64,000 nt of DNA, from NCBI GenBank assembly GCA_024138015.1, contig JAMXBB010000010.1, forward strand, positions 75,885,541 through 75,949,540, given 5' to 3'. The notes beneath the pieces are model-generated. The model was not told the origin of the DNA. It worked only from the letters and a program-made list of their open reading frames with translations, and searched no databases. A program made the translations under genes and the position numbers. Position 1 is the stretch's first letter. The number at the start of each line of letters is the position of its first letter. The stretch is from Lumnitzera littorea (taxonomy: Eukaryota > Streptophyta > Magnoliopsida > Myrtales > Combretaceae). Of this stretch, positions 37,588 through 48,837 are shown piece by piece.

Positions 37588-39347
37588 TATAGACACTCCA
37601 TTTTTGCCATCCTTTGTTTTAATTTTAGTCTCTTTTTAATTTTGAGCTAGGTTTATAAAAAATTAAAAAATAAATTAAAAAAAAAGAAATAATAAATAAT
37701 AAACAAAAAATGAAAATTGAAAGAAAAATAAAAATATAAAGTATCAAGCCAAGCTAAGTCAATTGGGGTCGGATCGATCAATGTTTAAAAATGAACATTC
37801 AATTTAATAAATTCTGAGAGTTAAATAATTGGGCTTTATTAAAATATATTTTAATCTAGTCCAATATAAAGTGTATTTTTATCTATTTTATTTTAGGCTA
37901 AATAATTGGGCTTCACACTTAACTCATTACTATACATACACACGTCCCTCATACGCCTAACCCTTATTGTTGTATACATACATGTCTCATGCCGACACTT
38001 TCTTTCACACATAGTGCACCAATTACACATACACAACCCGATCACATACACACACATATATGCTTGCACTTCATTCACTCACACACATACAAGTCCAGAT
38101 TTCAACATACACATACAGTTCAAATTTCACACACACACACACGATCATATTACATACATACAGTCTAAATTTCAACACACATACACATTTAGATTTTATA
38201 CACAAATACACGACCAAAATAAGCACACACGATCAATTCCATACCTACACACATGAATGCTATCCATGATTGGTTCATGATCGATTCATGGTCAATTCAC
38301 AACATGCACATTCGATCACTTACGATTCGACTCGTCTAGGTAATTGAATAATTTTTTTAGTTAGTTATTTATTTCGTTTTTTTTTTTTAGTTAATCAATT
38401 TATTTCACTAACTTGCTTTTTAGCATAGGTTTTTTTTATATAAATTTTAATAATTGTCATGTCATTTTGCAATTTTCAAATAATTTTTAATTTTTTAATA
38501 AATTTTAGTTAAGTTGTATTTTTTTTTAACCAAAATTGCATTTTTTTTTTTTTTTGCATATCTTTTCTTCGATATTCATATCTTCGAAGGAGGTATGTAT
38601 CTAAGATTTGTATTTTAGTATATCTTGCATATAAGATTTAGAAAATATCAATTTTAACATATAGATTTTTTTAAAAAAGAGTAAAAAATCTTAATTGGAG
38701 TTTTCAAAAAGATTTAGTTAGTTAGGATTTGTGAAATTAGATCTTTTCAAGTTTTTTTAAAAAATAATAATTTGATAACTAATGTAAATCCGGCTCGATT
38801 TCTTTAAAAAAGATCCACACACTAAATTTTTTCTAAAAAAAAAACTACATTAGTTTGATCCTAACTAATATGTACGTAGGCACCTTCAAGGCAACAATAA
38901 AAAAAAAAACTTTTTTCTTTCTTTTTCTTAAAAATTAGTAATAAAAAATTACAAAAAATTCATTTTATTTACATTTTTGTATATCTGTATATATCTTAGC
39001 ACTTTTTAAAAATATAGAAAAAATTAAGCACATTAGTTTTTTTATCTTTATATGGTGACTTAGTCTTAATAGGTTAACTCTTGAACTTAGTTTTTCTGGT
39101 TTAATTTTCTAAAAAAATTATTTTTAAAATATTCGTAAACTAGTAGCTAAATTAGGGTTTTTTCACTCAGAATCCCTAATTTCACTTATTACTAGTGTAA
39201 TTGGTTGGCGATTCCATTTTTTCTAAATATTTTTTTAAACATTTTTTACAGAAAAAATGTTTGCTTAATTTAATATTGAGTATTTTGTATTAAGCAGGCT
39301 AAGTTTATTATAAAATAAATTAAAGAAAATCGAAATAGGGCTCTACA
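37588..39347 (+). repeat. 3' LTR of element C
   Basis: It starts TATAGACACTCCATTTTT (a TGTAGACACYCC-type start seen in many Tat LTRs) right after the purine tract AAAGAGGGACCAC. It ends CTCTACA where element A resumes. Its last 315 bp equal the 5' LTR remnant. It contains a (CA)-rich imperfect microsatellite (37925-38260) and several poly-T runs. Confidence 0.8.
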
Positions 39348-39880
39348 ACCCTTAATTGAACAGTTAAGTTGAATAAGTCAATCAGATCATCTTAGAAAGC
39401 CTGAAGGAGAGATTAGATCGACCTTAAGGCACTTAGGCAAATGGGCAACCCACCACACCTCCATAGGGGAAACCCCTTTTCGCCTAACTTTTAGGTCGAA
39501 GGCAATCCCCATCAAGCTCGAGCTTCCCAACATATGAACTCAAAGCTTCAATATCATCCTTAACGAGTCTTTACTACAAGCCAGCATCGAAACTATCAAA
39601 GAAATTAGAGACCTCACTGTAGCTCGGATAATTGCTTACCAACACCAAGTAGCTAGATACTGCAATCAGAAGGATAGATACAAAGTGTTCAAGGTTAGAG
39701 ACTTGGTTTGCAAGAAGCTAGAAGCCACAAGCCACAAGTTCATGAGAAAGACAAGGCAAGTTGGCCCCCAATTAGGAAGACCCGGTCAAAGTTAAAGAAA
39801 ACTTGGGCACTGAAGCATACAAATTAAAAAGACTAAATGGTGAGCTCATCCCATGCATATGGAACGCCAATAACCTTTGA
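39348..39880 (+). pseudogene. Integrase C-terminal part of element A (after nested insertion)
   Basis: This is the continuation of A's pol beyond element C: a VNQ/L-rich block at 39375-39420, then GETPFRLTFRSKAIPIKLEL-type residues at 39465-39530. Further on come IRTQSFNIILNESLLQ (39535-39580, read through a frame change), DLTVARIIAYQHQVARYCNQ (39610-39670), FKVRDLVCKKLEATSHKF and a PQLGRPGQS tail. It aligns with 62560-63040 of element B. About 330 bp covering the DDE core, present in B at 62222-62556, are missing at the junction. Confidence 0.75.
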
Positions 39881-40009
39881 CTTTACTTTAATTAATGTAC
39901 CATCATGTAAATCATTTCAAAACAATGAATGAAAGTTCCATTTCACATGAGTTATCAACATTTACTTCTCTCTCTTACTCTCATACCAAGTCCTCGCTCC
40001 TAGAGGGTG

Positions 40010-40440
40010 AATAGACCCACTTACCAGGCAGGTCAGAACGCTACCAACCTAACCCTCTTGGGTAACTTTAGTAAAGGGAAACACCCTTTCCCTTAAGGAA
40101 CTGCCACTAGTAGGGTATGTCAGAATGTTATTGACCTGATCCCCTTCAGGTGACATCGGTAAGGGGAAACAACCCTTACCTTGAGAAAATCTCACTAATC
40201 GAGCAAGTTGGAACGCTATTGACTCAATCCCCCTCGAATAACCTTGGTAAGGGGAAACACCCCTTACCTTGAGGAACTCCCACTAACCAAGCAAGTCAGA
40301 ACACCACCAACCTTATCCCCTTTGGGTAACCTCAGTAAGGGGAAACACCCCTTATGTTGAGGAACTCCTACTAGCTAGGCAGGTTAGAGCACCATCGACC
40401 CAACTCCCCCCTAAAATAGCTTAGGTAAAGGATAACACCC
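40010..40440 (+). repeat. 88-bp tandem repeats with hairpins, 3' region of element A
   Basis: Five units. The GTCAGAACG-like mark recurs at 40032, 40119, 40207, 40295 and 40383 (steps 87, 88, 88, 88). Most units hold a short perfect stem-loop such as GGTAAGGGG-AAACA-CCCCTTACC. The same array, with eight units, follows pol in element B. Confidence 0.85.
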
Positions 40441-40849
40441 TTTGTACACTAAGTATCAGACTATGTTACAATGAACCAAGCAAGAAAGCAAAAAGCATTC
40501 AACAATAGTTGGAAATACATAAAATAAAGTACATAAATAAATTCAAATTCCATTACTAAGTTTGGGATATACAAAATTAAGGTCACCATCCTAACTTGAA
40601 CTATAAGAAGCAAGGAAGGAGATAACTATTGCCTTGAATCAATAAATTCTAGCATTTCCAAAAAATCTAACACTTCAATCTACTAGTAGGTCTGGTCCTT
40701 TGACGACCCTTGAGATGATTGGCTTTAAGCTATAAAAGGGGTTGAAAGTTGCTAACTAGGGTCAACAGGAGTATCACCCTGACCCTAATTACCTTATGAG
40801 GCACACTCAAGGGTGACCTCTTATTGAGCTATCAAGATAAAGGTGGATG

Positions 40850-43300
40850 TAGAAATGTTTTGTCTAACCCCGACAGTAGAAAAGGCACCTCGGACCTCAA
40901 CAGCTGCTTGAGCAGCTTCTCTCTCTCACGCTTAAGCTGCCCTCCTCTTTCGAAAAATTAGGACATCCAAAAAACCAAGGAAGCTTAAGTTGAGCTCAAG
41001 AAAATGAGAGAGCACCGTGTTCCTTGTATAGCAAGCACACTTGACAAAGATGTCCTCCAGCTCTTACAACCACTACTCCATTAGTTGAAAATTAGCGATG
41101 GCTTTCTTAGTAGCGGTATCGTTGAGAACTTCCCTACTCTCCAATTTGGAGATGATTTCCTTCATCTTCGAAGCTCACTTATGGAGTTCCTCTATTTGCT
41201 GCTCCAACCTAACCTTTTGACCGGCTAGCTCTAGTGATCTACCTTCGGCGTTGTCACACTCTAACACCTTCATCGCTAGCTCGGTTTGTAGCTTAGAGAT
41301 CAACGCCTTCAGCTTAGCGTTCTCTTTCTCGAGCTCATCCTTGACTTTAGGATATCCAAGTGTAATATGATTAATTTCAAAATTGATAATATTAGAAATT
41401 AATGAGTAGAAAATATTATATCAAAATTGATAATATTATAATAATAATATAAAATAAATCTAATATGAAATATAATTTTAGATAATTATATGAAAAAATG
41501 TAAGTTTTTCTTATATAGGGAACTAATTCGATAGTTAAATTAAGAATTAGGTATACCATATGAACTAGAATATTAGTTAAAGGCCGAACATGAGATTTAG
41601 GATCTCCAAGTATAATATGATTAATTTCACATAATGGCTTACAATGAGATCTTAGGGTTTGTATAAAACTTGTAATAAAAAATTGAATTAGGACCTAATT
41701 TAGAAACCGATTCGAAAATTAAATTAGAACCTAACCTAAATTAAGAATAATTGTATGAGACTTTAAAACCTAAATAATTAGGCATAATAAAATCTTAAAC
41801 TGAAGATAACAATAAGAGTTATAGAATAAAGCTTATATAAAGTAGTTATATAAATACTAAAACGACTATTGTATTATAGGGATTGTTGGTGATAGCCTCT
41901 TGCAAGTCGCACCTTAAGTGAGCAAGCGGAAAAGCGGAAAGTCCATGTAAGTTAGATCAATACATTATTATATTTCAGAGTATTGTTTTATGTTACTCAA
42001 AGGCTTGAGATTATATTTAATTGTATTTGTTAGAAAGTTGACTGCGTGCATACTTGTGTATGTGTGTTTTTGGATTTAATAATATGATTTTGGTTTAATG
42101 CTTTGGATTGTGTGACTTATGGAAATGATTGAATACCTTAAACTGGACCTAACTAAATATATAACAAGTAAGTCTAAAATGGACTTATACAATAACCCAC
42201 TAAGGGAAACGTTTAGGGTTCTCCAACCAACTATCAACTCCTTCGAAAGGGACAGTACTGGATAGTATAATTGTTTCATTGTTCATCCTTAGTCAAACTA
42301 AGTGATAAGAAAAAAGGTCGCAGCAAATGTAAAGTCAATGGTTCGAAGGTAGTCATGAGAAAAGTAGTGTCTCAATTGCATAAGCCTAGGTTTAGTCATG
42401 AGCTATTGAAATATGAGATAAACTCCTCAACCTGGATTAGAGCAAGCATAATTTTTCTAATCTTACGATGGACCAAATAATGTTGTGCAATGCAATTTAC
42501 TTATACATGCATTGCACCTAACTAATTTAATTAATAACCCTATTTGTGTTTGATATATAGTTTTAAGTCTTCGTTTGAACTTACTGAGCAATTGGTTGCT
42601 CATATTCCAATAGATGTTGCTGTAGGAGCTAGTTAGAAAGCAGCTTATAATTACCTTGAAGCTAATAACTAGTGAATCCTAGAGAGTAAGGATATAGAAC
42701 TATGGATTGATTACACACTTAAAGTTTGAGTCTTAACTTTAAATGTTTTTTAATATCAATTTATGTATTTCTTAACTAAAGTAAGATTAAGTTCTTAAAT
42801 CTTGTAAACATTACTCGAATTATTTAAATCTTAGTAAGTAATTTTTTAGATTTATGTAGGTAATTAACATGTTTGACTTATGAACTGTTTACTTCAAAGC
42901 AGATTAGTTATGGTTGCCTTGTATAAATCAGGTCTAAGATAGTGGCTGTAATATCAACTTCTATTCTATAATTGTTTGCATAGTAGAACTATTATGACTT
43001 TGTAGCTTTAGGACATAACAATGCCCACTAATTTGGCCGCTTGGACCTTTACCTATCCTAAGCGCCTCGAACAATTCTCTAGCCATTGGCTTAGGAGCAT
43101 ATATGCAACCATCCCCTAGGATGGCACTGATGAGCCTCGTCTTATCTAGTGCCTTCACTACCATCTTAATAGCATCATCTAGTTATTGCAATGATGTGAC
43201 TTCGTCCTCTCTTTCAAGGGAGGGTTGCTCCTCGTAGTCTCAAAGTCAGTAATGTTGTACTTTGACACATTTGATGGCCTCTCACATGTGTTCAACATGT
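40850..43300 (-). pseudogene. Antisense coiled-coil ORF of element A, interrupted by a D-family LTR
   Basis: Two minus-strand pieces flank the LTR insertion. The upstream piece (to about 43016) reads MVVKALDKTRLISAILGDGC, then PKPMARELFEALRIGKGPSG. The downstream piece (41342 to about 40850) reads KDELEKENAKLKALISKLQT, then LEQQIEELHK-stop, KMKEIISKLESREV and KKAIANFQLME-stop. The second is a clear heptad-type coiled coil rich in Lys, Glu and Leu. An antisense ORF between pol and the 3' LTR is known in Tat elements such as Grande and Retand, and its function is unknown. The position here matches. I cannot tell whether the sequence is homologous to those ORFs. Element B would carry it beyond the window edge. 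Confidence 0.6.
41343..43018 (+). repeat. D-family LTR inserted in element A (plus orientation)
   Basis: From about 41790 to 43018 this matches the reverse complement of the element D LTRs: TATAGAATAAAGCTTATATA, CTCCTTCGAAAGGGA, TACTGAGCAATTGGTTGCTC, CCTTGTATAAATCAGGTCTA, then GTAGCTTTAGGACATAACA at the end. The 41343-41790 part is too diverged to align by eye but belongs to the same insertion. It contains a 30-40 bp direct repeat (GATTAATTTCA block at 41368 and 41618). It is a solo LTR or a truncated copy, as no internal D sequence follows. Confidence 0.7.
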
Positions 43301-44254
43301 TAATGAATAAGCAAAAAGGAATAAAGAACATTGAAGAAAAGTTTGTAAGAGATAAGAGCTTCGAAGAAGATGAGAAAGCAAGGAAGTTATGAAAAGGTGC
43401 TCTCTCTAAACAATTGTAGTATTTATATATCGAATGCTTTAGAAAGTATATTGGTGGTTATAGGGATTTATATCAACACAAATCCCTTGAAATGTTATGA
43501 TGCCAACATGTGGATTTAGTTTTGATCAAATGACCACATTCAAAAGACAAAACGTATGCAACCGTATGTAAACCGTACATAAGTCTACTGTGACAAGACA
43601 CTTATCACATCACATTAAATATACTAAAAATGGGTGCCATAAACTAAGAATTCGAAAAGTTACTTCTATGGGAAGTTTTCTGAGGCCTCCACAACTTCTA
43701 CAAGAAAACTTGTTTGCACTCCAATAGCATTACACCTTAGATCGAATAGATTACATCTGCTCGAGTAATGGTCAACTTAGTTCTACCTGTTTACTCAACT
43801 CCTCTACTTTGCAACTCTACCATGAGACAACCCACTATATTCTTGCCTATGCTCAAAGTGCCTAGCTTAGGCCATGATATCTCTACCTTGGTTTGCCCAT
43901 TTAGCTTGGTATATATGTGCTCTGCTCTAACTTGACGGAAGGCCAACTTCTTTTACCCCCTAATGGCCAAGGAGGACCGACCTCTTACATTCCACTTCAA
44001 AACTATCACCCTCAACTCTACCTCGAAGACAATCTATTTGCGTATGTTGCACCTACTCAACCCTAGTGTTATTCAACTCGGATGTCTTCACCTTTGCCTT
44101 ATGCCAACTCGGACACCTCGCCTTAACATTTTGCCAACCCAAACTTCCATCATTGCTACATCAAAATGACAGCATCAACATGGACATCTCCAGATCAAAT
44201 CAACCATACGCTTAAGAAGTCCATATTTTCCTTCTCCTTGCCTTCACTTCGACA

Positions 44255-44288
44255 ATGAGAGAAGAGGGATGGTAGGGTGGTAGGCAAG
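44255..44288 (+). other. Polypurine tract of element A
   Basis: GAGAGAAGAGGGATGGTAGGGTGGTAGGCAAG-like purine run immediately before the LTR start TGTTGATAAGG. It is the plus-strand primer expected at this place. Confidence 0.65.
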
Positions 44289-44795
44289 TGTTGATAAGGC
44301 CTTTTAGACATGAACTCCTCAAGCTCATCCTTACCTGATAAGGCTTATAGCTTGTGACAAGTCACCTTTGGCTTAAGCCCAAAACACAACCTATCAACTA
44401 TGGGAGGCCTCTAACAGGTAAGAGACTCTAGATAAAGTAAAAAGACTAAGTTAACAACCACCTTCTACATATGCAGAACACGTCAGATATCATAATCCTA
44501 CTCTCTAATACTTGCAGATGTGGCTTTGCCCACTAAGTTCTTTCTAACTGTCGACACCACTATTCTATGAATACAAGACCATTACCCAACGGTAAACTAT
44601 TTAATACTTTGTGCACTTAAGGTTACGTACTACTCTCAAGTACTCTCATTCTCCAAATACTCAACTTAAGTATTGAAGTGGCTATGCCGGACAACACCCT
44701 AATACTCCCTCATTATGCTTTCCTTTGCAAACTCACATACTTGTGTGAAGCTCAATTACTCTCAAATCCATACCAGCAAAGATCTTGAAACGACA
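44289..44795 (+). repeat. 3' LTR of element A
   Basis: About 507 bp, TGTTGATAAGG to CTTGAAACGACA. It matches the truncated 5' LTR of A and the complete 5' LTR of B (57431-57931, 501 bp) in length and sequence. It ends directly at the second copy of the flanking 110-bp repeat. Confidence 0.85.
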
Positions 44796-44796
44796 A

Positions 44797-44910
44797 CATC
44801 AATCATAAATTAACACCTTCCTTTTCCCTACTTAGTTTTTCTAATTTATTTTCAGTTTTTTTTTCCCCATAAATTTTCAGTTTAATGATAGAAAATCAAT
44901 GTAACGTTCA
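44797..44910 (+). repeat. Right copy of the ~110-bp direct repeat flanking element A
   Basis: Nearly identical to 25202-25310 apart from a few substitutions, poly-T length and one small indel (AATGTAACGTTCAAC versus AATTCAAC at the end). Confidence 0.85.
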
Positions 44911-47900
44911 ACCATCTTCTTTTCTTTCTTTTTTTTTCTTTTTATGTTCTTTTCCTTTTTCTCTTTTTTCTTTCTTCTTTAGTTTGTATCACTAAGAGTT
45001 ATGATACAACTAGTGCTAAAAGAATATTTGAAAACTTACCATCCAACTTGCTTCAGTTGAAATTTGTGCTTTTTTAGTCTCAGTACTAATAATAGATCAA
45101 CCTCTTACGGATGGTAACAGAAGCAATATCATAGGATAATCTAGCTCACCACAATAGTGATAACAAAACATTATAAAGAGAAAAGTGATATATCACGTGT
45201 ATTCATCGAGATGAATATGAACAAATAAGAATTAAACCTATAAAAATACTTTCAACTAGTTGGTATATATCCTATCTTAATGAATTATAGGTCTATGTCT
45301 TATTTGATCTTGTTTATTATTCATTATTATACGTAACATCCGATACCAATTCCAGATGAGGTTGTGGTTTTCTCTTTTCTAAAAGTTGATCTTTATTCCT
45401 CCAACTTTGTTTCTTCATTCCAATTTTCAACGTGGATGAATTACTACCGTTGATTAAGCAGATGCTTCTCGTAAAGACAATAGCACAAATCAGAATGGAA
45501 AAAGAATACGAAACGCATTAATGCTTTCTATTTTCATCGACTTGCACCGAAACCCGACAGAAACAGAGATTATATTGTAATAGTTAATCTCATTCTTGAA
45601 CTAATTGTACCGTCACAAGGAGCTTATTCCATGAAATTGGAATCTAAATGTTTCCCGGCCAAACGATAAAGCTAGCGTATGTAAGTACTATATTGACAAG
45701 AATATCTATGATTTTTGTGAAACTCAGACGTCAACTTTGGTACTTCTAGCATGCCCGCGTAAGAAGGCACATTACATGGCTCTGCAATTCCGTGAATACG
45801 CAGGATTGGAATAAACTCGAGCGTGGGTTGCATTGCACCAACGAGGCGTGATAATCGATCGGAGATAATACAATACTGATTTCAAGCTCCATATTGACTT
45901 GATTTAAACTCAATCGAGTTAAGAATTCTGAATTCAAGATTAGCTCAAATAGACATTAAATAAGTTCAAATTTGATTTAATTAACTTTATTTAGGTTTAA
46001 TTTATTTAAAAATATATTATTTTTCTAATTAAAATAATATTGATATCCAAACTTTTTGAAACTTAACTAATATTTAAATCCCATTTAAGCTTAATTAAAC
46101 TCATCGACTTGTGAAGTTAAATATCGTGAAACTCAAGCTCCATCAAATAAGATATTTAATTATCTTGAGCTTGAATTCCTGTTATTAAATCAAATTCAAA
46201 CAAATATAAAATCAAACTCGAGACTTATAAATAAGTTTCTCGTATTTCTATGAATCTCCCTCCTGTACACAGCTTAACTAATAAAAATATTTCATTTCTA
46301 AAATTACAAATCGCTTTTGTTTTGCTCGTCTGAAATAATCTATTTAGTTAAGGCAGGATATTGAATCCCCAAAACTTGTATGGAATGATTGATGGATTTC
46401 GTACTTATGTCATCTTGGCTACACATTTTATTATCAACAAGTTTATTATCCAACCTTTTATCATCAAATTTATATGGTCGTATATATTTCAGACTATGCT
46501 TTGTCTAATATTTTGAATAATTTTACCTATTTCAAGATATATTTGATTTGACTTCAATCTATTTGATAATAAGTATATATAGATCTATATAAGAATCGGT
46601 TCTAAACCATAAACCAACCTAACTAAAAAGAGAATAGGTATGAACCGACTAACGAACTACTAAGCCATAAGAATCAAGACGGTTCAATGTTGGGAAACCA
46701 TTGACCTCGATTCAGGCTGCTTAAATTTCAATTTAAAAAAAAAATAAAACAAAACAAAATAAACACTATCAACTTTACTTTTTCACTTACTCTCTTATTC
46801 TTACTTTCTCTAACTTTTCTCTCTATTTTTCTGTACCATTATGAATGGCATTGTAATTTATATTTATATTTGACAATTTTACTTCGAACTAAAAAATAAT
46901 ATTTTACAACATACCATTAGAAATTACAGTTTATAGTTATGTTATAGTTTATTTCTTTCAATATTGACAATGTATTACAAGATTCAAGTGACAAATCTTC
47001 CTCCTCTGCAATTTATGTCGATTTGGCTATTCTTGCTCAATATTGTAACATAACATCATACTCATGTGGCTCAAATTAATTATTTCGAAACAAAAAAAAA
47101 AATATTTCAACTAAAAATAAAATTAAACCATTTATGTATCACTACATATCCATATAAAATATTAGAATTATTTAAGAAAGAAAATAAAAATACTTGAGTA
47201 AGCAATAAATTATTAATAGTAATTAATAGAAATGTATAAAATTAAATTTATAAAAACAAATTAAGAAAAAAAGGTACTATTTAAGATCATTCAAACCAAC
47301 CCTTAAATCATCAATTCACCTGGATCGACTCAAGCTCATAGCCTTAAGGCCTAGGCTTGGTTTAACTAATTGTCAACCCGAGAATTAGTAATTTAGGATT
47401 GATTCTCAATCAGTTCGGCCTGAAGCACACCTCTAAGTACATGAATCTCATTTGGTTCATATGAGTAGCTATTACACAAAGAAATAGTTATTAGTGGATT
47501 GGAATATCTTTATTAAGTGATCCAAAAACAAGTACCAAGACATCCTTATTTAGACTAATTAAATTTAGTATGTGAAGATTTACAAATCCCATTGAGAATC
47601 CTAGATTTGCCATTTCTTATAACTATTCCCTCCAGGCAAACACCATTCCACTCGTTGTCAAGATGAGATATCACTATCAATTAGATTTTTACACCCCATT
47701 TAATGCTATGCTTGGAGTGTATGGAAAGAAATACAAAGGAAAGTGAATGATTAGAAAGAATCTGGAAGAAAAAGAAAGAAAGGAAAAGCTATTAATGAGT
47801 AGAGAATGAAAGAAAAGGAATTATGATCATATAGGGCCCTAAATCCAAACATATTCTTTTATGGTGAGTGTATCAAGGTATATGCCCCACAGGCCGGGAT

Positions 47901-48759
47901 CCTCGTAATCGTCAAATAGCTCTACCCTTTGATAAAAGAGGCATGCATGTAGTGCCAATACCAATGAATGCGTACTGACTGTCGTGTTTCATTTTATGAA
48001 GTTCTCTATCCTATATAAGATAGGTCAACATTGGCAATTACGTATCTTCACAGTCCGCTCCTCTTTTGATTGTCCCCATCCACACACGACCAATTTATAA
48101 CCTGGTTGATGAACATATTGACTTTCAACAGTGGGCAAGAGCTTCTTGGAAACACAATACACACGGCTTCTTTAGTAGAGTCACAAGCAAAGCAGGTGAG
48201 GGGCCACCTGCAATAAGCGTGAACTTTTGAAAGCTGAAACCATCCATTCCAAACTTACTTCCACGTCTTTCAAGTTGGGCAGGATCAACGAATGGCTCCG
48301 TTCGACTTAGACCAGATTTATATAGTTTTGTTCAACATCATTTTAGGATGACCACCTAATCTTAGGTAGTTCACAAAATTGGAGAAAATTGTCGTTTTCA
48401 TAAATAGCATTAGCTAACCATCCGCCAATATTTGATGCTATGCTTCTCCTTTCATACATATACACACCAATAAGCATCCACTAGCACCAATCACCAACAA
48501 ATATAAGCATACAAAAGAAAATTTGGCAACAAGGTATGGAGGGATGGAATTGACAAACCAAATCAACGCAATTACTTCCAAATAAAATAACAATGATACG
48601 AGTTTGTGACCGACTCAATAGCAGGACTTGAACATCATATAGGACACGAACCAACAGCACTAGTACTTAATAAATGGATTAGACTCGCTCCATAGCAGAG
48701 CAGCTGACAATATAAACCAAGACTCAAATGCTTACTAAAATACTTCAATGCTTCACTAG
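44911..48759. other. Non-coding stretch between element A and SAMDC
   Basis: It starts with a long pyrimidine tract (44915-44985). Around 46580-47440 both ends carry GAATCGGTTC / GATTGATTCTCAATC words, and the right end reads CACACCTCTAAG, suggestive of an old hAT-type MITE. I could not prove this because no target duplication is clear. 47860-48310 is less AT-rich and may be low-copy DNA, but no reading frame there was recognised. Confidence 0.4.
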
Positions 48760-48779
48760 ATGACATAACCCCCCCAAAG

Positions 48780-48785
48780 TTTATT
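48780..48785 (-). terminator. Candidate polyadenylation signal of SAMDC
   Basis: AATAAA on the minus strand about 55 bases after the stop codon. Plant signals are loose and other A-rich candidates follow downstream, so the real cleavage site is uncertain. Confidence 0.35.
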
Positions 48786-48837
48786 GAAAAATAAATAGGA
48801 TATAGTAAAAGGAAGAAAAATAGTTTATAATCCATAA

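Larger units (their letters stand above)
30231..39347 (+). mobile_element. Element C: gag-only LTR retrotransposon nested in element A
   Basis: It is delimited by a 316-bp 5' LTR remnant (30231-30546) and a 1760-bp 3' LTR (37588-39347) whose last 315 bp match it. A PBS-like site follows the 5' remnant (30549-30567) and a purine tract precedes the 3' LTR. It sits inside the integrase gene of element A. The only coding signal is a gag of Ogre/Tat type. No protease, RT or integrase could be found in 34.1-37.6 kb, so it would have depended on enzymes supplied by another element. Confidence 0.8.
25309..44796 (+). mobile_element. Element A: Tat-type Ty3/gypsy retrotransposon carrying nested insertions
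   Basis: In order: truncated 5' LTR (25309-25715), primer-binding site, gag, protease, RT, two RNase H-like domains and the start of integrase (to ~30230). Next come nested element C (30231-39347), the integrase C-terminus (39348-39880), an 88-bp tandem array, an antisense ORF interrupted by a D-family LTR, a purine tract and the 3' LTR (44289-44795). An extra RNase H-like domain after RT, a long 3' untranslated region with tandem repeats and an antisense ORF are features known from the Tat lineage (Grande, Retand, RIRE2). All ORFs are broken and the LTRs differ at many positions. Confidence 0.85.

Noticed and set aside
37906..38256. 116-codon His/Thr-rich plus-strand frame
   Set aside because: Translation of the CA-rich microsatellite inside the 3' LTR of element C.
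46580..47440. Possible full hAT-type MITE
   Set aside because: End-like words occur at both sides, but inverted ends and a target duplication could not be shown, so it is only mentioned in the intergenic entry.
47860..48310. Possible exon of another gene downstream of SAMDC
   Set aside because: Less AT-rich and partly open on the minus strand, but I recognised no protein family, splice pattern or start.
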